A program made the position numbers and the translations under genes. Below, one piece after another: positions 10,897 through 21,225 of a stretch of DNA of 64,000 nucleotides (within the stretch, counting starts at the first letter, position 1; each line of letters starts with the position of its first letter). The DNA is taken from positions 39,043,501 to 39,107,500 of the forward strand of contig BSBM01000361.1 in NCBI GenBank assembly GCA_027924585.1, given 5' to 3'. The notes under the pieces are model-generated. The model had not been told where the DNA came from, did not search any database, and worked only from the letters and a program-made list of their open reading frames with translations. Origin of the DNA: Larix kaempferi (taxonomy: Eukaryota > Streptophyta > Pinopsida > Pinales > Pinaceae).

Positions 10897-12399
10897 ATGT
10901 CTCACCACACCAAGCTTGAGGATAAGCTTGAAGGGGCTGATAACTTCCGAGCATGGAAGTATAGGATTGGGTTAATCCTGGAAGAAAATGAGTTGGACAC
11001 CTATATAAGTGAAGTGGTCCCTATCCCAGAGGAAGAAGAGGCTAAGGCTCTTCACAAGAAGAACTTGGTCAAGGCAAAGAGGATCATTGCTGATCTTCTC
11101 ATACCCCATGTGTCATCCCTAAAGACACCAAAGGAGATGTTTGATTCCCTAACCAAGTTATTTGAAGGGAAGAACATAAATCAGAAGATGACCTTGAGAA
11201 ATCAATTGAAGAATGTCATGATCCAGAATGTGGAGACTATGCAGTCTTATTTCTTAAGGGTCTCCCAGATAAAAGAACAACTTGAAGCTATGGGAGAAGA
11301 TATAGAAAATGGAGAAGTGGTAATGACCACTCTTAATGGTCTTCCTAGGTCATGGGATTCCTTCATCCAAGGGATTTGTGCTAGGAAGAAACTTATCACT
11401 TTCAGTAGACTGTGGGAAGAATGCTCACAGGAAGAAGCTTGAATTGTAGCTCAAGAAGAGAAGATGGGGAATGAAGACCAAGCTCTCACAGTACACTCCA
11501 AAATTCATGGTGATAAGAAGGCTCTCCATCATGGAAAGAAAGAAAGACATCACCATCATAATCAGAGAGGTAGTCCCAAACCTCGAAGGAACATGTCCTA
11601 TGTCCATTGCTATACATGTGATGAGAAGGGACACTATTCTAGAGATTGTCCCAAAAATAAAAAAGATGGTTCTCACAAGAAGAAGAACTTCAAAAGAAGA
11701 CATCATGCTCATGCTGCAGAGGATGATGAATCTCCCAGGAAGAGGGCTAGAGAAGATAGTGAAGATAGTGAAGATTCTTCAAGTGATGAAGAATATGTTT
11801 TGATCTCTGCTCTCACTGGAACCATTACTCATGGAAGTAATAATTGGCTTATAGATAGTGGGGCTTCTAAACACATGATATGATTCAAGGAATCCTTTAT
11901 GAACCTATCTGAACATGAATCACCCCACAAGGTGAAACTCGGGGATGATTACGAGTATCCCATAAAAGGGAGTGGTGAAGCCTCCTATAAACTAGACTCT
12001 GGAAAGTCTATGAAGATGAAAGATGTACTATATGTTCCAGGTCTCAAGAAGAATCTACTTTCCATATCTGCATTGGAGGCAAAAGGCACGAGGGTTGCAT
12101 TTGTAGATGGCCAAGTCCTCATGTGGCCAAAGGGTAAGACTATAGATGATGCAATGGTGATTGGAGAGCAAGAGGGAGGATTATACAAATTGAAGGGCCA
12201 ACTAGAACAAGCCATGGTCCATGATTCAGTAGAGCCAAGTGAACTTTGGCATAGAAGGCTTGTACACATGCACTATAGAGCATTACCAACTGCAAGCAAA
12301 GCTGTAGAAGGTCTTCCTGAAATCCAGACAAAACATGAAGGCATTTGCAAAGGTTGTGCAAAGGGAAAGAACACAAAGAAGGAATTTACAAGCAAGTAA
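10897..12399 (+). pseudogene. copia-1 gag, protease and integrase zinc domain
   Basis: One frame with two early stops. Gag starts MSHHTKLEDKLEG and runs through the UBN2-like capsid (FRAWKYRIGLILEENELD; LPRSWDSFIQGICARKKL). TGA at 11440 probably arose from CGA. An intact CCHC knuckle CYTCDEKGHYSRDC (about 11605-11650) and a His/Lys-rich linker follow. The protease motif WLIDSGASKHM (near 11850) keeps D-S-G. TGA at 11881 replaces a Gly codon seen as GGG in the relative. The integrase HHCC finger (LWHRRLVHMHYRAL ... CKGCAKGK) is intact up to TAA at 12397. The start was chosen because the relative shares the same ATG context. Confidence 0.9.
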
Positions 12400-12660
12400 G
12401 GAAAAAGGAATTATCCACTCCGATGTATGCAATCCGATGTCATCCAGTTCTCTGAGTGGAAAACCACATTGAAAAGAAGATTAAGATCTTTAGATCCGAC
12501 AATGGAGGAGAATTCACTTCAAGGGACTCCAAGAAGTTATGCAGGGATTAAGAGGGAGTTGACCACTCCTTACAATCGACAACAGAAAGGAGTAAAAGAA
12601 GCTACTTCATATTTGGACTCCAACAGAGCTTGCAAGGAAGCAAAGATTCAGAGGGACTCC
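12400..12660 (+). pseudogene. copia-1 integrase core with internal deletions
   Basis: Compared with 62090-62460 in the relative, more than 100 bp are missing between the TCTGAGTGG and AAGATTAAGA words, removing the span between the first catalytic Asp region and SDNGGEF. A second 9-bp gap lies near 12540. Codons for the DNGGEF region and for the NGVAERKN region are present only out of frame. Integrase is therefore non-functional. Confidence 0.75.
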
Positions 12661-13057
12661 ACCCAACAAACAAACAAAGATAAGTATTTGAATTGTCATT
12701 TATTATATATATGAAGTTAGGATGAGTATTATGCATATTAGAATAATTGCATTAATGAATAGTATACTACTAATATGCATGTGATGGGTAAGTGGCCTAT
12801 GGCACTGTACAACATTCCATTGCTACTTATCTAGAATGAAACCTCTTTGTTGACATGTTGGGAGTTGTGCACACTATTAACAATGTTCTGGTAGAGATTG
12901 GAAGGCATCTAGAAAGTTACAGGATATGGATAAATGTTGTATTGAAGCATTGGCTAAATTAATTGCATGACTGTATGACATATTTCTTTATGTGTAAGAA
13001 TTTGTTCTGAAAACTATGAGATGTTTCTAATCATGCAATTTAACTTGTCTTGTAGGA
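12660..13057 (+). other. Non-coding insert in copia-1 pol
   Basis: About 400 bp of AT-rich sequence between integrase and RT coding. It ends AACTTGTCTTGTAGG, a good splice-acceptor look-alike, and starts near ...AAAGATAAGTATTTG. No target duplication is obvious. It could be a retained intron-like insert or a small insertion; similarity elsewhere in the window was not seen. Confidence 0.4.
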
Positions 13058-13892
13058 AAGATCGTATACCATCACCTACAAAAGAAGGACTACAACATTT
13101 GTTCAAGCAATAAAGCTATCTATTGAAGATATTGAAGAATCTGAAGTTCCCAGGATCCGGGACGAAGTAATGGAAGAATGCCATGATACGTCGATCATGA
13201 AGAATGATGTTTGGGATGTAGTCCCAAGACTGGATGGGAAGTCTATTGTGACTTTCAAGTGGATCTATAATATCAAGCATGCTACAGATGTTAGCATAGA
13301 GAAATATAAAGCAAGGTTTGTAGCTTGTGGCTTCTCCCAGAAAGAAGGGATTGATTATGAAGAGACTTTTGCTCCTGTGGCCAGATACACTTCCATTAGA
13401 TCAGTACTTGCTCTAGCTACAGTGATGAAATGGAAGGTACACCAGATGTATGTCAAGATTGCTTTCTTGAATGGTGTAGTTGAAGAGGAAGTGTATGTGG
13501 AGCAGCCACTCGGGTTTGAGACACATGACCGAGAGTCACATGTGTGCAAACTGAAGAAAGCCCTGTATGGTTTGAAACAAGCACCCAGGACCTGGTATGG
13601 CAGGATAGATGGATTCCTCTCCAGTTTGGGCTTTACCAAGAGTAAAGCAGATTCCAACCTTTACTACAAGGTTGAGGAAGGAAATCCAGTGATACTATTG
13701 TATGTGGATGACTTGTTTGTAACAGGTGAGGAAAGATTGATTGCCGACACGAAGAGGAAGCTTGCTACTGAGTTCGAGATGAAGGACCTGGGTATGATGC
13801 ACTACTTTCTGGGTATGGAGGTGTGGCAGAGTGTAGATGGAATATTCCTTGGGCAAGGGAAGTATGCAGTAGAGATCCTGAATTCGGGATGA
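13058..13892 (+). pseudogene. copia-1 reverse transcriptase
   Basis: RNA-dependent DNA polymerase domain, one open frame from about 13062 to TGA at 13890. Motifs in order: WDVVP...FKWIYNIKH, KARFVACGFSQKEGIDYEETFAPVA, AFLNG...VEQPLGF, CKLKKALYGLKQAPRTWY and LYVDDLFVTG (YVDD near 13700 intact), then DLGMMHYFLGMEV. The first catalytic Asp in HQMDVKTAF-type motif A is Tyr here (HQMYVKIAF, codon 13449-13451), which should abolish activity. A frameshift near 13885 separates it from RNase H. Confidence 0.92.
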
Positions 13893-14632
13893 TGGACTGC
13901 AAAGCCATGGCCACACCTATGGCATCGAACCTAAAGCTTCTATGTGATGCTTCATCTGATATGGTTGATGCTACAATGTATCATCAAATGATTGGGTCCT
14001 TGATGTACTTGATGAATATAAGACCATATATCTACTTTGTGGTGAACACCTTGAGTTAGTACTTGACAGATCCGAGACCAGTTCACCTGATAGCTGCAAA
14101 GCATATTCTGAGGTACCTGAAGGGTATAGTTGACTATGGGCTCAAGTATGGGGTGAATCAAAAGTTTAACCTAGAGGGTTATGTTGATTTGGATTGGGCA
14201 GGCAGTGCCATTGATCGGAAGAGCACTTCGGGGTGCTGCTTTAGTATGGGATCCGGTATGATCTCTTGGTTTAGCAGGAAGCAGTCCTATGTGGCACTGA
14301 GTACAACTGAAGCAGAGTATGTCGCGGCTTGTTCGGCCAGTTGTGAGGTAGTATGGCTTAGGAAGCTAGTATCTGATTTGTTTGATCTCCAGCTCAGTGC
14401 TACTTGTATATATTGCAACAACCAGAGTTGTGTGAAGTTGTCGGAGAACCTAGTGTTCCATGACAAGTCGAAGCACATTGAGATCAAGTATCACTATATC
14501 AGGGCTATGGTGTAGAGAGGACCAATCAAGCTCCTGTATGTTGCAATGGACGAGCAGATAGCCGATGTGTTGACCAAGTTGCTGGCCAGAGTGAAGTTTG
14601 AATACTTCAAAGGGAGACTTGGTGTACTTTAG
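13880..14632 (+). pseudogene. copia-1 connection and RNase H domain
   Basis: Continues pol in the +1-shifted frame: MATPMASNLKL, GSLMYLMNIRPYIYF, a TAG at 14057, then HILRYLKGIVDYGLKYG, YVDLDWAGSAIDRKSTSG and STTEAEYVA (the copia RNase H signature), a further TAG at 14513, and a C-terminal end EQIADVLTKLLARVKFEYF to TAG at 14630-14632. The D..E..D residues of RNase H appear present, so decay is by stops rather than active-site loss. Confidence 0.88.
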
Positions 14633-14698
14633 ATCGAGATACCTTCCAAGGGGAAGTGATGAGTCTGGAGACACAGATGCACACAGGTCCATTCTTAC

Positions 14699-15140
14699 AT
14701 GGTTAGAGGAAAGTCCTTCCATGGTGAGATGTAAGGGCTGAGCCATTCTCACATAGTCAGAGGAAAGTCCTTCTATGGTGAGATGTAAGGGCTGAGCCAT
14801 TCTTGCATGGTTAGAGGAAAGTCCTTCCATGGCAAGATGTAAGTGTTGGGCATGGATTTTTTGACACGATCAGAGGAAAGTCCTTCCATGGTCATGATGC
14901 AATTGTTGATATTTTTTGACATGGTCAGAGGAAAGTCCTTCCATGGTTGTGATGTAATTGCTGTAGCCGTTCTGACATGGTCAGAGGAAAGTCCTTCCAT
15001 GGTCATTGATGCAAGTGCTGTGAGCCTTTCCCAGATGGTCAGAGGAAAGTCCTTCCATGCTGGTGAGTGTAAGTGCTGAGCCTTTGCCGGATGGTCAGAG
15101 GAAAGTCCTTCCATGCCAGTGAGTGTAAGTGCTGTGTGTG
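14699..15140 (+). repeat. Minisatellite inside copia-1, eight units of about 55 bp
   Basis: Each unit begins ATGGTCAGAGGAAAGTCCTT, CCATGG-like words follow, and a variable tail ends in ...GTAAGTGCTGAGCC. Eight starts can be followed from 14699 to about 15090. The array lies between the pol stop and the 3' LTR. Confidence 0.88.
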
Positions 15141-15593
15141 TGCATCTGGGTTGTGCTGCGTGGACTATGATGATGATTTGAATACAATGATGTGACAGTA
15201 TGGTACACATGTTTTGTAGAGGCATATGATCAGTCCTAAGATGCTGTTATAGGTTTTGTAGAGGTAGTGTAATCAGTCCTGGGAGATCTTGCAGGTTTTG
15301 CAGAGGCAGTGTAATCAGTCCTAAGGTGTACCTACTTGATGGCTTGCTTACAGAGATGTTAATGATGTTCATCCATCATGAAAAATGGCTGGCTCTGTAG
15401 ATGATGAAGACTTGCAGGTGGTGGGCCTACATCCAGTATGAAAAAGGACTGGCTCTATAGAACTTACTATGACAAGTAGATTGGAGATTGATTGAGATAG
15501 CAGCAACAGTGACAATGATGATGATCCAGTGACGACGGTCCAGAGAAGAAGACTTGTGCTAGCAAATCTGTGTCAAGAAATACCTTCCTAGTT
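15141..15593 (+). other. Copia-1 3' untranslated region with short repeats
   Basis: Three copies of a TTTTGTAGAGG...GTAATCAGTCCTAAG motif (15210-15335) and two copies of a CATCCA..ATGAAAAA.GGCTGGCTCT motif (15370-15460). No ORF. Confidence 0.6.
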
Positions 15594-15602
15594 AAGAGGG
15601 AG
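15594..15602 (+). other. Polypurine tract of copia-1
   Basis: AAGAGGGAG directly before the TG of the 3' LTR. Confidence 0.8.
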
Positions 15603-16152
15603 TGTTGATGTATATGTAACTTCAGAATGTATTTCATCTATGTATTTTATTGTACTCCTATAGAGATGTATTATTCCTCTATACAGAAGTGTCATCATTT
15701 GTATTGACAAGTGTCGCAAGTGTTGCAACTTGTCGATGGGTTATTAAACCACCATGTGTGGGGTCGGCCCTAATTAAGTTAACCATGGGTTATTAGGCTA
15801 AGCTAGACAAGTCATCCCACTGGTTTATTGGGCAGGAAAGGACAAGTATAAATAGAGATCGGGAGATCTCTATTTGATATCTCATTACTCACTCTTCCAT
15901 CACTCAGAAAGTGGTGCACATGTGAGGAGGCGGATCAGCTGCTAGTTGAAGACTATATCTTGTACTTTGGTTGTATCATTTCCCTTTCTATCTCTGAGGA
16001 AGTTGTGGGGTTTTTCACCTTTATGGTTTTCCCCAGTGAAACTCTGTGTGTCCATTGTCTTATGTGATTGCTTGATATGCTTGATATGTTGTACATGTTA
16101 TTCTCTTACTAAAGATCCTAGAGTATGTTGAATTAATGCTCAAAATCTAACA
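15603..16152 (+). repeat. 3' LTR of copia-1 (550 bp)
   Basis: TGTTGATGTATATGTAAC...AATCTAACA. Aligns with the 5' LTR throughout, with scattered substitutions and one length difference of about 21 bp, so the insertion is not recent. Confidence 0.92.
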
Positions 16153-17170
16153 CAAGAAGGGTCGATTGATCCTTCTTGTGTTATCCATTATGGTTATCGT
16201 TGAATTGCTAGATAAAGTTTTCCACAATTATATACTAAACGAAGGGGTGTCCGATCCTTCTTGTCGAAAAATGGAAGTCGGGACAAAACATTTGTATATG
16301 TTATAACTTAGCTGATGTCTGGTCCCTACTATTTACTGCGGAAGTCGAAAGTCGGGAATTTTCGACATAGCCTTTGAAGATCAAATAGTTTTACATTTCT
16401 CTCGTAAATGAAGGGTCGACCAACCCTTCTTGTGCTCAGTATTCTTCCGGTGTTCACCATTTTAAATATAGATGAATTGACGTCTTAGCCTTCGTAGGTT
16501 GAATATTTTTACAATTCCCTCATAAATGAAGAGGCGTCCGACCCTTCTTCTGCCAGTATTCTCTTCATAATAGTTCTAGAATGCAAGAAGGGTCGGTCGA
16601 TGCTTCTTTCTTTCACCATTCTGGATATAGGTGAATTGATGAATATAGTTGTTCACAATTATCTATTAAACGAAGAGGCGCTCGATCCTTCTCGTCGAAA
16701 AATGGAATTCGGGACAACCATTTTTATATGTTAGAACTTAGATGATGTATGAGACCTTACTATTTACAGCGGAAATCGGAATTCGAGAATTTTCGACATA
16801 GCCTTCGTAGATTAAATATTTTTACATTTATCTCATAAATGAAGGTTTGGCCAACCCGTTTTCACCATTTTGGATATACATGAATTGACGGCATAGCCTT
16901 CGTAGGTTGAATATTTTTAAAATTCTCTCATAAATGAAGGGGCAGCTGACACTTCTTCTGCCCAGTATTCTTTGGATAATAGTTCTATACTGCAAGAAGG
17001 GTCAGTCGATCCTTATTTGGTTCGCCATTCGGGATATAGGGAATATTTGGATATAGGTTTTCACAATTATCTACTAAACGAAGGGGCAACCGATACTTCT
17101 TTTCGGAAAACGGAATTCGGGACAAACATTTTTTTAGGTTCTAACTTATCTCGTGATTTGGTTTCCTAAA
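16153..17170 (+). repeat. Hairpin-rich repeat block, copy 1 (part after copia)
   Basis: Tandem units of about 300 bp, each with three near-palindromes: GAAGGGTCGACCAACCCTTC, AGAAGGGTCGGTCGATGCTTCT-like, and CGAAGGGGCGACCGATACTTCT-like. They are separated by conserved spacers (TTTTACAATTCCCTCATAAATG; GTCGGGACAAACATTTTTATATG). No coding signal. Confidence 0.8.
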
Positions 17171-17319
17171 TGTAGTGCAATATTATTTTATATTTCGTTA
17201 CTTGTAATGTTGTGATTTCTCTATTATTTGATTATATAATATATATGTTTGAAAAGAGAACAAAATTTTTTTTGAGAACTTTTTGAAAAGAAAGAACACA
17301 TCAAATTTGACTATTTTAA

Positions 17320-17750
17320 TGCCCCTTAAAGGGATTTCATTGATTATATAGTCCTATAATAACAATTATCCATCAACTAATTGCAAAGCTAAGCATTTCT
17401 CATAAAACAACAAAAGACAAAGAACATAGGTAGTAAAGAAAATTGCCATGGCTTTCCCGAAGATTTCAGTTTGCTGCGATAGGAACCCAAGATAAGTAAT
17501 GGTAGCGGAGTCAATAAGTCTTCTATTACTCATGACCAAGTACAATACAATGAAATATCTCAGTGTCACCTATATCTGGCTCTCCAGCCTATATATATAG
17601 TTTACAAACTGTTACATAACGACTCGTAGGTTCACTAACTTACAAGACTAACTGAATCGACATGTGATGATCGACACAATGGTTCGACATGTTCTCTGAA
17701 GTGGTCAAACGGAGGACCTAGTCGGGTGGCTGGCCTAAGCTCCTCCAACA
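17320..17750 (-). repeat. LTR-like remnant, minus orientation
   Basis: Ends on the plus strand CTCCTCCAACA and is followed by TCTCCCCC, that is, on the minus strand a polypurine tract GGGGGAGA joined to an LTR start TGTTGGAGGAG. The outer end near 17320 is uncertain. Part of it (17387-17490) is repeated at 18232-18340. Confidence 0.6.
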
Positions 17751-18340
17751 TCTCCCCCACGAACAATACCTTTCTTCATCCCGAAGAAATCAGAAAATAA
17801 CTGGAGTTGAATGAACGGAACGTTGATGACTGCAAGCTGGTATTGGATACTCCCTTGGCTGGAAATGGGTCGTCATGTCTAGAAATGTGTCCATGCAGGA
17901 ATAAGAATTTGACAGCATGGTCTGGTACTAAAACAACATTCGATGACTGCTGCAAGGCTAACGTTGACGACCGTAGCAATGCATGTTGTCTAAGAGAAGA
18001 AAGATTCCAAGACAGTGGCTTGCATACCGATCGGTTATTGAAAGAAGAGTGACAGAATGAAGATTGATGAAAACATGATTGGTGCCAAGGAACATAATGA
18101 AAAATCCATGTATTGGGGCTTCGAGAGTGATCGAAATTCCCATATATCATGGTTTAGTGAGGATTTTCAAGGGATCATATTTCAAAATTCTCATATATCA
18201 TGCGGAGAATTGGGGAGTGATCATAAGACTCAAGCATTTCTCATAAAACAACAAAGGAAAGAGAACAGAGGCAGAACATAGGCAGTAAAGAAAAATGCCA
18301 TGGATTTCTTAAAGATTTCAGTTTGCTGTGATATGGGGCA
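17751..18340 (-). mobile_element. Deleted LTR-retroelement interior plus second LTR piece
   Basis: The stretch between the two copies of AAGCATTTCTCATAAAACAA is only about 500 bp and has no recognisable gag or pol motif. A TRIM-like or heavily deleted copia relative on the minus strand is the likely origin. Inside are two copies of TCCCATATATCATG-like words near 18140 and 18190. Confidence 0.45.
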
Positions 18341-18344
18341 TGGT

Positions 18345-18500
18345 TAGCCTATATATTGTGAGTGGCCAGTGAGTTGATGGATTGACCGGGATGGGACAGA
18401 TGGGGAACGGTAGTTATCACAGTATGGCAGGATGGTGGTCATAGATATCATCTGCAGCAACAATAGATTTTGCTGGAGTAATCGTAGATATCACTTGTGT
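18345..18500 (-). repeat. Inverted copy of the 28740-28850 repeat
   Basis: GATGGGACAGATGGGGAACGGTAGTTATCACAGTATGG-type sequence here (quoted in parts) is the reverse complement of GATAATTACCGTTCCCCATC with flanking words near 28780-28830 and 34010-34040. Confidence 0.65.
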
Positions 18501-18579
18501 GAAGAAAATAATCTCATCATGCTTCAGTCGACATTATGTCTTGTCACGAACAAAATATACACCATGATACAGATGTCAC

Positions 18580-18765
18580 CCATGTTTCATGTTTCACAAT
18601 ATGAGCGTTCCACATTTCACAATCTGAGTGTTCCATGTTTTATAATCTGAGCACTTCACGTTTCACAATCTGAGCATTTCATGTTTCATGTTTCACAATC
18701 TCAGCATTCCACATTTCACAATCTGAGTGTTCCATGTTTCACAATCTGAACGTTCCACGTGTCCC
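18580..18765 (+). repeat. Minisatellite of TTCCACGTTTCACAATCTGAG units
   Basis: About eight copies, 22-25 bp each, some shortened. A single unit of this kind stands at the corresponding place in the other repeat blocks (9345-9375, 28965-28995, 34165-34195), so this copy was locally expanded. The last unit runs into CACGTGTCCCCCTGG. Confidence 0.8.
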
Positions 18766-19795
18766 CCTGGAAAACTAGATATCGACATTTTAACAACAAA
18801 ATTTATAGACGTCTTGCTACAAAGAGTTTGCTGGCAAGTCGAACTTTTGTCATAGAAAGAGAGGCCGCTCTTTCGTCAGGTTGCTCTATATGCTGAGGAG
18901 AAAGAGTGTCTACTCCTTTATCTAGGGATGAGTTTTTAGGAGTGGCGAAAGTAGATATCAGCACTCTAAACACAAATTTCATAGGAACATTGCTTCACAC
19001 ATTTGATGGAAAGTGCAAATATTCACCGAGAAAGAGCGACCTCTCTTTCTCCAAGTTCTAGTTTTACAATTCCCTTGTAAAAGAAGGGGCAACTGACCCT
19101 TCTTCTTCCCAATATTCTTTTCATTATAGTTCGAGACTGCAAGAAGGGTCGGTCGATCCTTCTTGTGTTATCCATTCTGGATATTGTTCAACTGCTAGAT
19201 AAATGTTTTCACAATTATCTACTAAAAGAAGGGGCGTCCGATCCTTATTGTCGAAAAACGGAAGTCAAGACAAACGATTTGTATATGTTATAACTTAGCT
19301 GATGTCTGGTTTTTACACTTCTCTCGTAAATGAAGGGTCGATTGACCCTTCTTGTGCTCAGTATTCTTCTGGTGTTCACCAATTTAGATATAAATGAATT
19401 GACATCTTAGCCTTCGTAGTATGAATATTTTTACAATTCCCTCATAAATGTAGGGGCGGCTGACCCTTCTTCTACCTAGTATTTTATTCATAATAGTTCT
19501 GGAATGCAAGAAGGGTCAGTCGATCCTTATTTCATTCGCCATTCTGGATACAGGTGAATTGCTGGATATAGTTGTTCACAATTATCTACTAAACGAAGGG
19601 GCGACTGATCCTTCTTGTTGGAAAATGGAAGTCGGGACAAACATTTTTATATGTTAGAACTTAGATGATGTCTGGGTCCATACTATTTACGGCGGAAGTC
19701 AGAAGTCAGGAATTGTCAACATAGCCTTCGTAGATTAAATATTTTTTAATTTTCTCGTAAATGAAAGGTCGACCGACAATGGTTAATCCCACCCA
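18766..19795 (+). repeat. Hairpin-rich repeat block, copy 2
   Basis: Same segment order as copy 1, here uninterrupted, including GACTGCAAGAAGGGTCGGTC at 19136, the intact form of the copia-1 target. It ends with AATGAAAGGTCGACCGACAA only about 15 bp before the first ATG of the DUF7869-like gene. Confidence 0.8.
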
Positions 19796-19809
19796 ATCTC
19801 GTTTATGAA

Positions 19810-21225
19810 ATGTATTTTGGTACTCAACAATGTGTGGACCTGCTTTTGAATGGATTGAAAGTTGTTGAAGGAATCTCTTTTCCAGAAAGAAAAATATTGC
19901 ATAATATCAACATTCATGATGGATGTATCATTGTAAATGTTACCAAGACTTTAAATGCAAGTCTTCCATTTCCCTATCCATCAGAAGGTGCAGATACATT
20001 GTCAGAGGCTATTGGTGGTTATATTCAATGGCCTGTATCTGAGATCGTTAACCACATTGGGTCCGCTCTTCGCGAGAATGAGTTGAATGATATAGTAGCT
20101 TCTACTTTGTCGAATGTAGCACATATCATAACAAATGATAATAAATCTTCTTTTGTTATGAGAAAAGTTAAGTTGTTACATAAGTGTTCAGAAAGCAAGG
20201 ATTGCATTTCCATAGGTTTTGTAACACATGTGAGTGGGAGTGATTTTTTTGGGGGAACATTTTTGGGTGACTTCTCCTTTGGTATTCTGGTGGATGAAGT
20301 GGCGTTTTCTTGTATGGCATGTTTTCTAAGGTTGAGTAGTGGAGGTTTTGTTGTATGGACGATTAAAAGAATCATAGATTTTAATACAGAAACATTGCTT
20401 TCTGTTGAAAGCAATTTCAATAATAATCAATCTGAATCTACTTTGAAAGTATTAAGAGAAAATCACAATGTCAGGTTTGTGAGAGAGAAAGTTAATTTGA
20501 TACAACAATGTTCTTTAAAGCCATAGTATGTTGCTCGGGGAATAGTGTCAACTATTTTTGAGGGAGACATTATACAATTCAAAGCACTAGATGCTGGTGA
20601 GTTTGGTATTTTAGTTCATCAAGTCTTCTGCAATTGCGAGGATTGTGGTGTATTTGAAGGATCTCTTATAAGATGGCATGAAAACAATTTGATTGACCTC
20701 GATTATGTTCCTTTGGATGTTATACTAAAAAAGAAAACAGATGAAGATATGGTCAACTTTTGGAATATTTTTGAAGAATGTCCTTTACAGATGGTCCTTC
20801 CAGGTACTCCCCATTGTGAATATACAGATGTTAAAGGCAATGGAACAAGGCCATACAATTTCGTAAAGTGGCAAGTTGGAACTAAAATATCCGAAATAAA
20901 TTCAAGATCGGTACCTTACAGGCTTGGAATTGATCAGGGTGCATTCCTTTCAAAAATTGTCACAGAACATTGTTGCTCAAATATTTGTATATAAAAAATT
21001 TCACTTCAATCTATAGTTGAATGTGTGAATAAATTTGATAGTATGAATGGAAATTCGAGAAGACAGTATGTTATAAATTCTATGGGATCAAATGCTCCTA
21101 TGGCCAAAGAAGGAGATGACAGAAAAAGAAGCATGTTTACAATGAGGTTAGACACAATAGCCGTTTGTAAAAATGCATGGTATAAATGCCATGGGATAAA
21201 AAAGGAGCACTTTCTACAATTATAA
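19810..21225 (+). pseudogene. N-terminal part of DUF7869-like transposase-type gene
   Basis: One frame with stops at 20524 (TAG), 20992 and 21223 (TAA). The first 240 residues contain PSEGADTLSEAIGGYIQWP, resembling a domain seen N-terminal in plant transposon proteins. Later regions include YTDVKGNGTRPYNFVKWQVG and RLGIDQGAFLSKIV. The start at 19810 is the first ATG after the repeat block, but the true 5' end is not proven. It runs directly toward the DUF7869-like part, so both are read as one ancestral protein. Function of this half is unknown to me. Confidence 0.6.

Larger units (their letters stand above)
9752..16152 (+). mobile_element. Ty1/copia retrotransposon (copia-1), decayed, TSD CAAGA
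   Basis: Complete from LTR to LTR with PBS, gag-pol and polypurine tract. The 5-bp target duplication CAAGA is at 9747-9751 and 16153-16157, inside the hairpin repeat: an uninterrupted copy of that target is seen at 19140. Coding is broken by stops, an integrase deletion of more than 100 bp, a roughly 400-bp non-coding insert and a frameshift in pol. A close relative lies at 59443. Confidence 0.93.

Noticed and set aside
14450-15225. Minus-strand ORFs with repeated MEGLSSDHVRMA
   Set aside because: They read the 55-bp minisatellite of copia-1 in reverse; the changes among units do not look coding.
20025-20420. 131-residue minus ORF opposite the DUF7869-like gene
   Set aside because: Shadow of the plus-strand frame, which carries the recognisable family pattern.
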